Assembly (NCBI RefSeq): GCF_029784155.1
Contig: NC_073691.1
Coordinates: 141,104,433-141,168,432, forward strand
Reading direction: 5' to 3'
Length of the DNA: 64,000 nucleotides
Source of the DNA: Uranotaenia lowii
Lineage: Eukaryota; Arthropoda; Insecta; Diptera; Culicidae
Shown here: piece after piece, positions 11,848 to 22,962 of the stretch
How positions within the stretch are numbered: the first letter of the stretch is position 1
Layout: each line of letters opens with the position of its first letter
Position numbers and translations under genes: made by a program
Notes under the pieces: generated by a model
What the model was told of the DNA's origin: nothing
What the model saw: only the letters and a program-made list of their open reading frames with translations
The model's database searches: none

Positions 11848-12305
11848 TACAGGGTCCGGCAATTGAAGTGCTACATTGTGAGCCGGCGCCGAGTCCTGTT
11901 GGAAAACCCAATCCCTGGAACCAAAATGTCGACGTGCCCACGGTTCGACGACATTCTGTAGAACTAGTTCCCGATGTGTATTTTGGTTGATCTTCACTCC
12001 TTCAGGGACAAAAACTAGCGGAGTCCGGCCATCACGGGAGATTCCGGCCCAAACCATCGCCGATGCTGTTTGGCAACAAAACTCTTTCGTTCTGCTTATT
12101 CACGAACTGCTGTACGGTGAAGAGTTTCTCGTCGGTAAACACGATATTCTTCAACCTTCCTTCCGCGACCCGCTTCAGCAGCGCCTTTGCTCTTTTTACC
12201 CGTTCTTGTTTCTGCTTCACCGTAAGGTCTTGAACCTTTTGGATCTTGTAGTACTTGGTCTGAAGATTATCTTTCAGGATCCGACGGAGACTTCGATCCG
12301 ATATT
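11842..12305 (-). pseudogene. Tc1/mariner transposase, middle part
   Basis: This is the transposase downstream of the LINE insertion. The first catalytic aspartate is in NIVFTDEKLF, the second in FQQDSAPAHN, preceded by VMVWAGIS-type sequence (MVWAGISRDGRTPLVFVPEG). The two halves are in different frames that meet near 12032-12057, so there is at least one frameshift. The third catalytic residue and the whole C-terminal end are absent: sequence passes from the second aspartate straight into the terminal repeat. It cannot encode an active enzyme. Without the third residue I cannot place it in a DDxD/E subgroup. Confidence 0.85.
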
Positions 12306-15136
12306 TTGTTTATTTTTTGTTTATTTAATATAAAATCATCTGACATATGTATGTGTCTTAATGATCTACTTAATATAATTTGTACATAACATGATACTCC
12401 TAAGTTCTTAATTGGTCACTTAAGCCAGATTCAATGCGGCGTCTAAAAGTTGAAATCGATACATTGAAGTCGAAGATATTAAAATAACGTAAAAAACATA
12501 ACTTTGCGGAACGGAGAGGGTCATTGCTGCCATATCGCGTGCTTCTTGGTTCCAGAGAGAGCCAATTCCTATTGCGCAGGGTTCTTTCTGGAGCATAAAT
12601 ATTGCAGCGAGAGAGTAACCAGGAGCAGTCGATTTCGTTTCGAAGAATCTTTGCCACGAACATCGATTGACCGATGGAACGACGATCCGACAGCGTATGA
12701 AGTCCAAGCAGGGCACATCGTTGTGCGTATGGAGGTAAATTTAATGGATTCTCCCAAGGTAGATCACGAAGAGCATAACGCACGAACCGACGTTGAATTG
12801 CTTCAAAACGCGCTGTCCATGCAGCTTCAAACGGCCACCATACCAGGTTCGCAGATTCCAATATTGATCGCACCAGGCAGCAATACAAAGCTCGCAAGCA
12901 AATCGGATCAGTGAATTCTTTGCTCAAACGTATAATGAATCCCAGCATTCGGTTTGCCTTCTCGAGTACCACAGAATAATGACGCTTAAAAGTCATACGG
13001 TTGTCCAACAAAACGCCAAGGTCCTTAATCTCCTCAACACGATGCAATTGCTCGCCCAGAATGTTGTAGTGATGCATGAAAGGATTTTTCATACGCCCAA
13101 ATGTGATAATACAGCACTTCGCAACGCTCAAAACAAGTAAATTATTAGCACACCAGTTCACAACAGTGTCCAAGAAGCGTTGCAATTCATAACAGTCAGC
13201 TTGGTTGTTTATGACTAAAAATATTTTCAGGTCGTCCGCGTATAGGAGAACTCCACATCCAATGAGCAACAAATTAATGTCGTTACAGAATAGTGTAAAC
13301 AATAAAGGACCCAAATTGCTACCTTGGGGTACCCCAGACTTTGGAATAAAGTCAGAGGATTCCGCAGAACCAATTCTTACAGCCAATCGGCGATCCGTTA
13401 GGTAGCTTCTGATCCATGCACACAATCGTTCGGAAAAACCTAGTCGATGCAATTTTTTCAAGAGAATATCGTGGTTTACAGAGTCAAATGCCGCCGAAAT
13501 ATCGGTATATATCGCGTCGATTTGTTTCCCGCCATCCATGTTGGATATGCAGAAGGATGTGAAAACCATTAGGTTTGAAGTTACCGAGCGTTTAGGAAAA
13601 AATCCGTGCTGATTCTCAGAGATCCAGTTCCGGCAAGTCGAAAACATGACATCGTTGACGATCCTCTCAAATACTTTCGAACAGGCAGCTAGCGATGTGA
13701 CTCCGCGGTAGTTAAGAACATCTTGCTTGTCACCTTTTTTGTGTACTGGGCTCATAAGCGATTTTTTCCAGATGGTAGGAAATTTTTGCTGTTCTAGAGA
13801 CTGATTAAAAATGAGTGTAAGTGGTTTTACCAGCAAAGAGCGACATTTTTTCAATACGCATGCCGGTATTCCATCCTGTCCAGCTGAAGTGGAATTCTTC
13901 AAATTATTGATAGCTTCTAAAACCATTTCCTCGCTAACAGCAAAAACATCCAGATCCAGCACATCGATGGGTAATCGTGTTACCGCGGCGTTTAATTGAT
14001 CGGCAGTTGGCGATTCAACTGAAAAGACACTGGCAAAATGCGTCGCAAAAAGGCAACATTTTTCAGCAGGTGACGTGGCAATACGGTTTTTTAATTTGAA
14101 AATAGCTGGAAGCCCGGACTCCTTCCGTTTGGAGTTTACAAACCTCCAGAACTTTTTTGGATTGCGACGAAGCTCGCTCTGAGTACGATCCACATAACGG
14201 CGATAGCACAGTCGATTATATATCCGGTATTGTTTAGTAGCATCGTTCAAATTGATTTTCACAAATGGGCATCTGGAGTTACAAAACTTCCGCAACAATT
14301 TCGAACGTGTCTTTTTCAATCGTTTCAGGTGAGCATTAGTCCAAGGAGGTCGAAGAGGAGGTCGCATCAAGGGTACGGATTTATCAAACGCGTCATCCAG
14401 AATTGCGCAAAATATATTAACAGCCACATCTACGTTCATGCAACATTGAATGTCGGACCAGTCGACTTCAGACAGAACACGGTTCATAGCATCAAAATCC
14501 GCGCGATTAAAGTCACGGGCTGATGCATCGAAATCCTCAATAAATGCGATAGGACTCGGAAATGAGATTTCAAACTCCAAAGGAGGGTGGTGCACGTCTA
14601 TAGGGACGACGACATTGCTCGCCTCGATTATGGGGCTAATCAGAATAGATTCATCCACGAAAACCAAATCCAGCGTTCGATTCTGAGAATTTCGGATCCC
14701 GTTTCGCTGTTTCACTTCATTCAGCGTCGTTCCATCCAAGAGTGAAGCACTAGCTGTGTTTATCACTGAGACAGAATCTAACACCATAGTGTTGTTTTGG
14801 CCAGGAATCCAGGACAGTTGCGATTGGTTGAAGTCACCAAGAAGAATCACATTACATGCAGGGTATTGTTGCCTAGCCTCTGATAGCATGTCAACATGCA
14901 AATCGATGATTGAACAGTCGTGACTTTTTTCCGGAGGTACATATGCGGTTCCGATCAGAAATGAGCAGTTATCATCTGACACTCTCACCCACAAATTCTC
15001 TACGCTATCAGTGTTAAAAGTTACGATTGATGAGCTAAGCTTATTTGACACCGCTATCAGGACCCCGCCCCCTCTACTGCGACGACTATTGGCACTACTT
15101 CTGTCACATCGAAACACGTTATAGTCAGAACAAAAT
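12306..15136 (-). mobile_element. Non-LTR retrotransposon (LINE), 5'-truncated
   Basis: Inserted in the transposase gene of the surrounding element. The 3' end on the minus strand is an A-rich tail (AAATAAACAAAAAATAAACA near 12306-12330), and the 5' end is cut inside the endonuclease domain near 15136. The short sequence AAMATATC flanks both sides and may be the target duplication. There is no ORF1. I place it in the Jockey/CR1-like group of apurinic-endonuclease LINEs without an RNase H domain, and cannot name the clade. Confidence 0.88.
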
Positions 15137-15387
15137 AGCTGACTAGATATGTTGAGATCCTCTGCCAATTTAATGGCACTACGACAAGGATTTCTCTTAT
15201 TGTGCTTCTTGATGATCTTCGCCATGGCAGGTGTCACCACAGTAGGTCGGCGTTCCACACCATACCGGTTTTTTGCATTTCCGGTCTCCAGGTATCTTTT
15301 AACTCTACGGTACGCAAAACTTTTGCACACACTTATATCGGACAGCTCACGAACTATGTCCTTCTGCCGTTTGCCAGCTAGGAACAA
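12400..15387 (-). CDS. Chimeric ORF: transposase head fused to LINE EN-RT
   Basis: A single 995-codon frame. Residues 1-81 are the N-terminal part of the Tc1/mariner transposase, including the helix-turn-helix region (ERRPTVVTPAMAKIIKKHNK). At about residue 82 the frame enters the LINE: the remaining endonuclease domain with VILLGDFN near residue 185, then reverse transcriptase with AIYTDISAAFDSVNH, GVPQGSNLGPLLF and the catalytic LLYADDLKIF, then the C-terminal region. The first part of the endonuclease, with its early catalytic residues, is missing. The RT keeps its YADD box and has no stop or frameshift, which suggests a fairly recent insertion. The fusion arose by chance when the truncated LINE landed in frame. 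Whether it is transcribed is unknown. Confidence 0.8.
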   Translation of the reverse strand: MFLAGKRQKDIVRELSDISVCKSFAYRRVKRYLETGNAKNRYGVERRPTVVTPAMAKIIKKHNKRNPCRSAIKLAEDLNISSQLFCSDYNVFRCDRSSANSRRSRGGGVLIAVSNKLSSSIVTFNTDSVENLWVRVSDDNCSFLIGTAYVPPEKSHDCSIIDLHVDMLSEARQQYPACNVILLGDFNQSQLSWIPGQNNTMVLDSVSVINTASASLLDGTTLNEVKQRNGIRNSQNRTLDLVFVDESILISPIIEASNVVVPIDVHHPPLEFEISFPSPIAFIEDFDASARDFNRADFDAMNRVLSEVDWSDIQCCMNVDVAVNIFCAILDDAFDKSVPLMRPPLRPPWTNAHLKRLKKTRSKLLRKFCNSRCPFVKINLNDATKQYRIYNRLCYRRYVDRTQSELRRNPKKFWRFVNSKRKESGLPAIFKLKNRIATSPAEKCCLFATHFASVFSVESPTADQLNAAVTRLPIDVLDLDVFAVSEEMVLEAINNLKNSTSAGQDGIPACVLKKCRSLLVKPLTLIFNQSLEQQKFPTIWKKSLMSPVHKKGDKQDVLNYRGVTSLAACSKVFERIVNDVMFSTCRNWISENQHGFFPKRSVTSNLMVFTSFCISNMDGGKQIDAIYTDISAAFDSVNHDILLKKLHRLGFSERLCAWIRSYLTDRRLAVRIGSAESSDFIPKSGVPQGSNLGPLLFTLFCNDINLLLIGCGVLLYADDLKIFLVINNQADCYELQRFLDTVVNWCANNLLVLSVAKCCIITFGRMKNPFMHHYNILGEQLHRVEEIKDLGVLLDNRMTFKRHYSVVLEKANRMLGFIIRLSKEFTDPICLRALYCCLVRSILESANLVWWPFEAAWTARFEAIQRRFVRYALRDLPWENPLNLPPYAQRCALLGLHTLSDRRSIGQSMFVAKILRNEIDCSWLLSRCNIYAPERTLRNRNWLSLEPRSTRYGSNDPLRSAKLCFLRYFNIFDFNVSISTFRRRIESGLSDQLRT

Positions 15388-15633
15388 GTCAACACCTGAT
15401 TACAAAAGTAACACTTACATCCAATGACAGCTGAGACTAGATGTAAACAAAGCGACGGGGGGTCGTTCAATACTGTTTCGTGTGCAACGAAATAATTACT
15501 GTTGAAGTAATGTAGCAGTTCAATTGCCGGACCCTGTACAATCATTTCAAAATTATGGTGAAACTGCATCCAATTATAAAGAAGGAATATGCATTTTCCG
15601 AATGACTGCCAAGGAACAAACTGTCCTGATCAT

Positions 15634-16414
15634 TAGACTGAGTCGATTTGGGGTCATTTTTGAATTTCTCAAACCCTGGGGTCTAAGAAGCTTCGTCTTG
15701 GTCCAAAACTCATCCATGATTTTTTGTAGGATTTTTAAGTAACGTTTACATGAGTAAATTTGAACTTTTAGGTTTCTATGGGAAAATTGAATATTTTGTA
15801 CTGAAAAATCAACATCGTTTTTGTTTCTTCTGTGGAACCGAGTCAGCTGACAGTTTTTGTGCCAACTTTGTCGAAGACCGTAACTTCGTATCTTATTAGG
15901 CAAAAAAGTTATTAGCTGTTTAACAGAGGTATGTCTTTTCGCATTGATAAACAACAAATTCAATTGACATCACTGCTGAAGCCTCGCGAAGTATTGCAAG
16001 AAAAGTAGTCATGCAGTACCTCGCTAGGTGCCCTGCAGGGATGTCAAGTGAATTTATTGTTTATCAATGCGAAAAGACATACCTCTGTTAAACAGCTAAT
16101 AACTGTTTTACCTAATAAGATTCGAAGTTACGGTTTTGGACAAAGTTGTTCAGCGGAAAATTTCCCTAAGGAATTTCATAAATTGGCACAAACACTGTCA
16201 GCTGGCTCGTTTCCACAGAAGAAACAAAAACGATGTTGATTTTTCAGTACAAAATATTCAATTTTCCCATAGAAACCTAAAAGTTCAAATTTACTCATGT
16301 AAACGTTACTTAAAAATTCTACAAAAAATCATGGATGAGTTTTGAACCAAGACGAAGCTTTTTAGACCCCAGGGTTTGAGAAATTCAAAAATGACCCCAA
16401 ATCGACTCAGTCTA
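15634..16414. mobile_element. Foldback element B, near-complete palindrome
   Basis: A 781-bp palindrome with arms of about 330-370 bp and centre near 16005. The ends read TAGACTGAGTCGATTTGGGG on the left and the same as reverse complement on the right. CTGATCAT occurs at 15626-15633 and 16415-16422, an 8-base target-site duplication. Length, 8-bp duplication and the TAGACTG start all resemble foldback A (8629-9403), so both probably use the same kind of (hAT-like) transposase. Both arms contain copies of the same short ORF (starting MNLLFINAKRHTSVK), a consequence of the inverted repeat. Confidence 0.87.
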
Positions 16415-16925
16415 CTGATCATGCCTAACTTGAATAATTGAATCTGCTTAATACTTCTTAGGGAATTTTGAATATCCGCTAAGCTTAAGGGCCTTTCGCC
16501 TCGATCCCATCTAGAATTGCAATGAATCTTTAAGTACCGTAAAACGGGGTAATATTGATCACCGGGGTAAATTTGATCAACAATAAACTTTTCTACAATA
16601 TCATCAATAACTCAGTCTATTGTTTGAATTTTCGAAAACTGCTTTCTACGTTTAAAAGCCTATGAATTGAATATAAAAGAGGCAAAATTTGGTTTGTATG
16701 TAAAATTTGTTTCTGCAAGTAAAAATCTAAATCCAAAAATTTTAAATATCTTTTTTTCCAAGGCTCGTAAACAAACAGCTCTCCTGATGATACCAGAAGT
16801 ATTTAGAAGCAAACGGGTTGTTAAATGTGAAAGAACAACTTTTCTTCTATGTATACGAACAGTTATTGTTCTATTTTTATAGTCATTTAATGATAGATTA
16901 TTATTTATTTACATAGTATTCCGTC

Positions 16926-17654
16926 TCACGACATAACTTGACGAACATAATTCCTAAAATTCACTCGGTTCATAGCGACCGTTCTCCAATTTCTCGGGCA
17001 CCCCACGTTCGCCAGATCACGCTCCACTTGGTCTAACCACCTCGCTCGTTGCGCCCCCGCTCGTCTTGTTCCTACCGGATTCGTAGCGAACACCTGTTTT
17101 GCAGGACAGTCTTCCGGCATTCTCGCAACATGTCCAGCCCAGCGTATCCGGCCAGCCTTCACCACCTTCTGGATACTGGGTTCGCCGTAGAGTCGCGCGA
17201 GCTCGTGGTTCATCCTTCGCCTCCACACTCCGTTCTCCTGTACGCCGCCAAAGATGGTTCTTAACACTCGTCGCTCGAATACTTCGAGTGTACGCAGGTC
17301 CTCCTCGAGCAATATCCATGTTTCGTGCCCGTAGAGAACAACCGGTCTAATAAGCGTCATATACAGGTTACACTTCGTGCGAGGGCTAAGTCTTCTCGAC
17401 CGCAGTTGCTTGTGGAGTCCATAGTAGGCACGACTTCCGCTGATAATTCGCCTCCGGATCTCACGGCTGGTGTCATTGTCTGCGGTCACCAGTGAGCCGA
17501 GATAGACAAAGTCTTCGACTATCTCCAGCTCGTCGCCGTCGATCATGACCTTGTTATTACTGGACAAGCGGGTTCGGTCGGTCTCGGATCCGCAGGCCAG
17601 CATGTACTTCGTCTTGGACGTATTAATCATCAACCCAATCCTTCCTGCTTCGCG
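16926..17654 (-). pseudogene. RTE LINE, C-terminal part of reverse transcriptase ORF
   Basis: Encodes the part after the RT catalytic box and the C-terminal region of an RTE-clade polyprotein. Recognisable stretches are EIVEDFVYLGSLVTADNDTS, LYMTLIRPVVLYGHETW and GRIRWAGHVARMPEDCPAKQ, ending near 16926. The open frame begins upstream in unrelated inserted sequence, so its first approximately 60 residues (17840 to about 17660) are not LINE. The upstream RT part is at 24942-25228. This frame itself is intact, but the gene is broken by the insert. Confidence 0.88.
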
Positions 17655-19582
17655 GCGGTTCGTTGGCAACACTGCCAAATGGTTGAAAAGTTTTTGTAGT
17701 GTCTGATTTTTTTTGTAAATTAGCGAAAAATAAGTTACATGAATAAATTTTAATGTGTTCAGTTCATGGAGCAAAAAATTCGGTATTCCAGAAATGTGTT
17801 GGCATCGAAAGGAAAGGATTTGGTTGGTAAGAATTTTCAATTTTAATAATGACGAGCTAATGGAAGCTCAGGAAAAGAAAAAAATACCCATATGGCAAAT
17901 TTTCTGAGCAAGGGTCGTTGCCACACCGAGATGAAACTGTTGGTAAGATATTTCATTTCATTTTCATTTTCATCATCAATTCAACGTAGTTTTAAATAAC
18001 CGTACGATGAGAAACATAAGTATGGATTTATCCAGTGTTTTATTGATTGAAATTTGATTTTATTGTCTTTTTTTTTGCTAACTTTTCATTAGTATATGTA
18101 TTTGATTATATCAGTTCATTTTATGCAATGCGCAGATTTTTCCATTCACAACCTTATTTTTCTATCCATAAATTCAAACTCTAGTTTTTTTCAGTGCAGA
18201 AATGATAAAAATTTGCCACAGAGGTACGTTCATAGAATTGTCATCCATTTGAAGACTGTAGATTTGGTAGAGATCAGCGGACGGAAAAATATTTATTTTT
18301 ATGCTTTAACTGAACAATAATCTTTTTATAAATTTTAATATGAAATGTTTTAGTATCTGATCAATCATTAGAAATTGTTTTGCTTTTGGATAAATCAGCA
18401 ATTTATCAGTGTTCATGTGTATCCATTCTCTTAAAATACAATCCTTCGTGAGACTTCTTCTAGGTCGAAAATGTTCCATTCAAAACAACGGAGGATTTGG
18501 AGTGTTAAGCAATGAATCTAGCACAGTTTTTTCCTGGAAATGGTCACTCCGAGGTTGTCCTGCCTTACGAGCCGTGCAGATTGGATGTAAATATTCGGCC
18601 AGGTTCAGCAAAGTAGGTAGCGAAATGCATTTGAAAGGTAAGTGTCGCCACTCTATTGTAACTATTTGGAGTATTGTGAACGAGTGTGAACGAGAGATTC
18701 AAAAGAAGTCTTTTAGTCTAGAGACCATAAAGCGAAATTGTTTTGGTTGCGGTGGTGGGTCGAAAACCTCCCGAGTTCTAGGGATTCGAAACATAGCTCG
18801 GTTCTCTTGAGAAACTAGCGGACTCTGTGGATCATTTTATGAATTTCTGAATACTGCGTTTAAAATTAGTCCAGCTAGATTGCTTCCCTCAAAAAAAAAA
18901 ATCGAATTAATCATTCGTCAACATGACTAACGTAGTTGCTAGACTCTCAATGCACAGTGTCGTGCTTCCATTTTGATGAATGAATAGGCTAGTGAAACTC
19001 AGTAAAAATTGTTGAAAAGAAACACAAAAACACAAAATGTTTAAGTGATTACTATTTGCAGCTTTTGGAGCATTCCATGTTATATCTTGTTCATACGTGG
19101 TTGAAATACGATTTCTTTATAATATTTTTGTAATTGGTTTAATGCATTTTTTGTTTTACAAAGCTTTATAACTTTCACGTGAAATTTGAATCAAAATTAA
19201 TCTTGATGGTATATTTTTAAATGCCATAAAAAGAGACGAAAGGAAACGCTTTTGGTCCAACACGTAAAAACTAATCACGAGAATCAAAAAATTGCTTCGA
19301 TTTCGTTGAAACAATTTTATCGAAATAATAGATGGAAAATTTTCCAATTATCTTGGCTTTAGATTCAACAGCGAATGAAACACATAAATATGTACAGAGT
19401 CAATTGCGTAAAAGTTTTTTTTTTATCTAGTTACTTTGCTTATTTGCGTTTTCCTTAACTATTCTAAAGTTTGAAAGTGATTAAAAAACGAATAGTATTA
19501 TTTAACCTGTTTTGTGTCTAACTTTTCAATAATAAAATAGAACATTGAGTGGGAATAAAATACCTTTCTACTACGCTGAAAC

Positions 19583-22500
19583 CAGGGGCGGTCCTAGAGT
19601 TGGCTCTTGGGGGGGGTGATTTTCAAAAATTTAACAATTCAGTCAATATGAAGGAATGAATATCTGGTGAACGAACGATCATTTTGAAAGAGCGAAAAGA
19701 AGGGGAGGGTGGCGGGGGGGAGCGATGGTTGCCACTTTCAAATGAGTACAATGTAAGCTGCACATTGCTCCTCCTCCCCCACTTCAATTTTACTGAATAA
19801 AATCAAATATATTTCGAAAAATATGAAATAAGAGAAGAATAATGAAATCTTTTAACTAACTTTTTCAATATTTATAGAACAATCAGCAAATCTATAATAT
19901 TCACTGCCAAAAAATGTAAATAAAATGAAAATTGTCATAATTTGTATATCTGGTAGATTGAAATTGTCACTATCAAAGATCTTTAAAGAATTTCTTGTTA
20001 TAAATGTCAGTTTACAAATGAAAATTATACACACGTTGTTGAGCTTCTGAAAATTAGTGCTAGGCCAAACAAGAAGTATAGTTTTGAGATAAGTTTTAGT
20101 TAATTATTACTATAAATTTGAATTGATTGGGTGACAGCCAAAAAATAGTCTGGGGTTTTTTGAGATACAGTATTCTAATATCCTGACCTGATTGAACAAA
20201 ACCATGGTCATTTTCGGACTCAGGGCGTCAATATTAGTCTAATTCAGTTGGAAAACCCTGGACTATTTTCAAAAAATCTTTTTTTGTAAGTGTTGTCAGT
20301 GTTAACGGTGATTAAATTTTTCATTATAATTTACCGAATAGTGATTTGGAAATTTTGATATATTATTTTCCATGTGGAAACACAATCTTCGTTCAAAATT
20401 GTGTTCTGATTTTTCAAATTCTCAATATAAAAAAACAACACTCCAATTATAAATTTAGTTGAAATAAGATTATAAAAATCAGATACTGAAGAATGAAGCA
20501 TCTGGAACATAATTTTAATTGGTTTGGTCTTGAATTTCAGTTTATAATACAAACTTTTTAATTTTAACTGTACCGAAACAAATAAAATAGCAGGAAATAA
20601 ATTATAAAGAAAGCGAAAGATCGTTTTTTTTTTCTTCATATAGGTACCTATTCATAATTCCAAACTCTTGAAATGATATTGATTTATAATAAAAAAAAAC
20701 ATGGAATAAAGCCATTAAGGGTTAATTTAGTGAAGAGTATTTATCAATTGCAATTCAAATTTCCAAACTTTCAGATGTAGAGTATCAAACCTTAAACTAG
20801 ATTTAGACTTAAAATTCCAAAATTGTTATGTGAATGAGCTGAAAGCAGTTTGGCAATATAATTGGTGTAAATCTTGAAATCCAGCAGTATAAGTCAAAAG
20901 TCACAAAAATTTCTTTCGAATGTTAGCTTGATGGATTTTCTTGTTGCCTCGACTGATATAGGGAAAGTTTTAATCAAAAAAAAACTAATTTTGGAAAATG
21001 TATGCGTTCTTAACTCGATTTCTTTTGTCAGATTTTTTGTCAGAAAACTAATTAGTTTAGAGTTAAATCGATCAATGGTAACTGATGAAACAACTGACCT
21101 ACATAAACAACAAATAATTATTTTGAATTTATGAATTATCATTTGCTCTTACAACGATGCAGATTCTAGGAAAGTGGCAAATGCCCAAAAAAATACAGAT
21201 TTTGTTCCTGAAAACGACGATTTGAAGAAAATAAATTTAACAATTATTTTTTATTCTACAATTTTATCGTTCAGAAGTCACGGGAAATTACTCACATTCT
21301 CAGCACAATTGATCATTAAGTTAGAACCTTTTTATCTAAATCTGTTTGGTAACGGTACACTTTTACTTAAAAGTGCACAAATTTTTTCAATGAATTTTAA
21401 CATTGTATTTTCAAAAGTTATACCGGAAAACAAAGCAGAAGAAAAAATAGAAATTTGCATTCAGTACCCCTAAATAAGCTTTTATAAATAGTTTATATTC
21501 CTTTTTGTCTCTAAAAACTCATAGGGGACTTCGTTCCATAAAGTAACAAATTTGCAACAATTAATGTGTGGAAAAAGGGAAGAATCGAATTTTATTTCAA
21601 TTTTTTTTCTTGATGTACTCATCATTTCCAACTGTTTAAAATGATTTTTAAGGAAAAATAAAAAAATCAAGAAATGAAGGGTACTTGAATTTAGAAATCT
21701 TTAAAAGGTTATAAAAACTTACACTCTAACAGTTGATATTTAAAATTTTCATATTCAGTTTCTGTTCTTCTTGAATCTTTTTACGGTCATTCTTTATAAG
21801 AATGCTTGATGTGACAGATATCAAACCAAATTAAATTAAATTGGATCTATTTTTTTTTCGAAATTTCTTAATATAGGTTAGTATTAAGTTCCATAATTCA
21901 TATTTGAATGATGTGAAATCGAGGGAGAGATGAATTTATGCAAGAGAATCTTTACTGTGATTCAAAAACTCAATTGTTATTTTGCAATCTAATTATGAAT
22001 TCCTTTTAAACGCAAGTGAGAATAGTACTGCATTGGAATTTGGAATGTGTTAGACAAAGCTTTGTAAAAATTTAAAATTGTCAATAAACCAACTGTAAAT
22101 AAAAGACAAAATACAGAATTGAAAGTTCTAATTTATAAACATTTGAATTTTAGATTCGTCTTAGCTTTTTATTCTTGAAGTCAAGTTTTATTGTAACATT
22201 TTGTCCAGATTCCTTCGGTTTTTAAGATATTTTGAACTACAAAGAAAAATCCTAATGAGGAAGTTTCCGTTGACAAATCATTCTTGAAAATGGATTTCAT
22301 GCGGTATCAACATGTTGTATATTACGATTGAATTTATTTTGTGAAATATTGGTGTCAAAGAGATAGGTTAGAAGGTACCCAAGACTGTCAACTAAAGTCA
22401 CACGTTTCTGAAGCGCCTACTGGAAAAGTCATCACTTCAATGGAGAAGTTGACTACAATTTAAATTTCTTATTAATAAGGCAATTTAACACTTAAAGCCA

Positions 22501-22962
22501 AGGGTATATTTTCACTTCTTAGAATTACCAAGATCTGTAAATCCATTAAACATTATAGTAATTTTTGAAAATTAAAAGGAATTACCAATCTTATGATTCC
22601 GTAAATATGTATATAGCTTGAGTAATTTTTTTTTGTTTTCTTCTATCTGACCGAAAAAGAAAGAAACTGCATGGTAAAGGTAATTCAACAGAAGTTGATT
22701 GGTAGAATTCGGTCCAGAGCAGCTGCTTGAGTTTGATAAACCGACTTTTCTTCAATCTTGAGCCTTTAAGTGTTAAACAAACTTTTTCGTTGATTAAACA
22801 CCCCCACGGAGTGGAAAATTTTTGAAAATTCAAAAGCACATCTACTAGGGGAAGGTCAAAGTTTTTATAGAAATTCGGGCATTTACGGGTATTTTGTAAC
22901 GGTTTTTTGCCGCTTGGGGGGGGGTGATCACCCCAATCACCCCCCCCATAGGACCGCGCCTG
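19583..22962. mobile_element. hAT-type non-autonomous element, 3.4 kb
   Basis: Ends begin CAGGGGCGGTCCTAGAG on the left and CAGGCGCGGTCCTATGG as reverse complement on the right, both followed by a G-rich run (GGGGGGGGTGATT type). GCTGAAAC flanks at 19575-19582 and 22963-22970, an 8-bp target-site duplication. Terminal sequence and duplication length both fit hAT. The interior is strongly AT-rich; no transposase or relic of one is visible. A TTAA-type MITE lies inside it near 21527-21681. Confidence 0.88.
21527..21681. mobile_element. TTAA-type MITE, diverged copy
   Basis: Same family as 32659-32812: shared body with CTTGATGTACTCATCATTTC and AAATTTGCAACAATTAATGTG. Terminal repeats are degraded (TTCGTTCCATAAAG left, GAAATGAAGGG right), and no clear TTAA remains at the right end. 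It is inserted in the hAT element, so it is the innermost member of the nested stack. Confidence 0.7.

Larger units (their letters stand above)
11850..15536 (-). mobile_element. Tc1/mariner element interrupted by a LINE
   Basis: Terminal inverted repeats begin CAGGGTCCGGCAATTGAA on both ends, and the match continues into TGCTACATT. TA lies on both sides (11848-11849 and 15537-15538). The transposase is on the minus strand, and a LINE of about 2.8 kb is inserted in it. Without the LINE the element is only about 0.85 kb. It also lacks the last part of the transposase, because the ORF runs into the left terminal repeat shortly after the second catalytic aspartate. Confidence 0.9.

Noticed and set aside
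15574..16345. Two similar ORFs in opposite orientation, at first sight a gene pair
   Set aside because: They are the same sequence in the two arms of foldback B; composition and lack of a domain argue against coding.
17655..17840. First part of the 304-codon ORF ending at 16926 as LINE protein
   Set aside because: RTE homology starts only at the 23-bp duplication; the upstream residues come from the unrelated insert.
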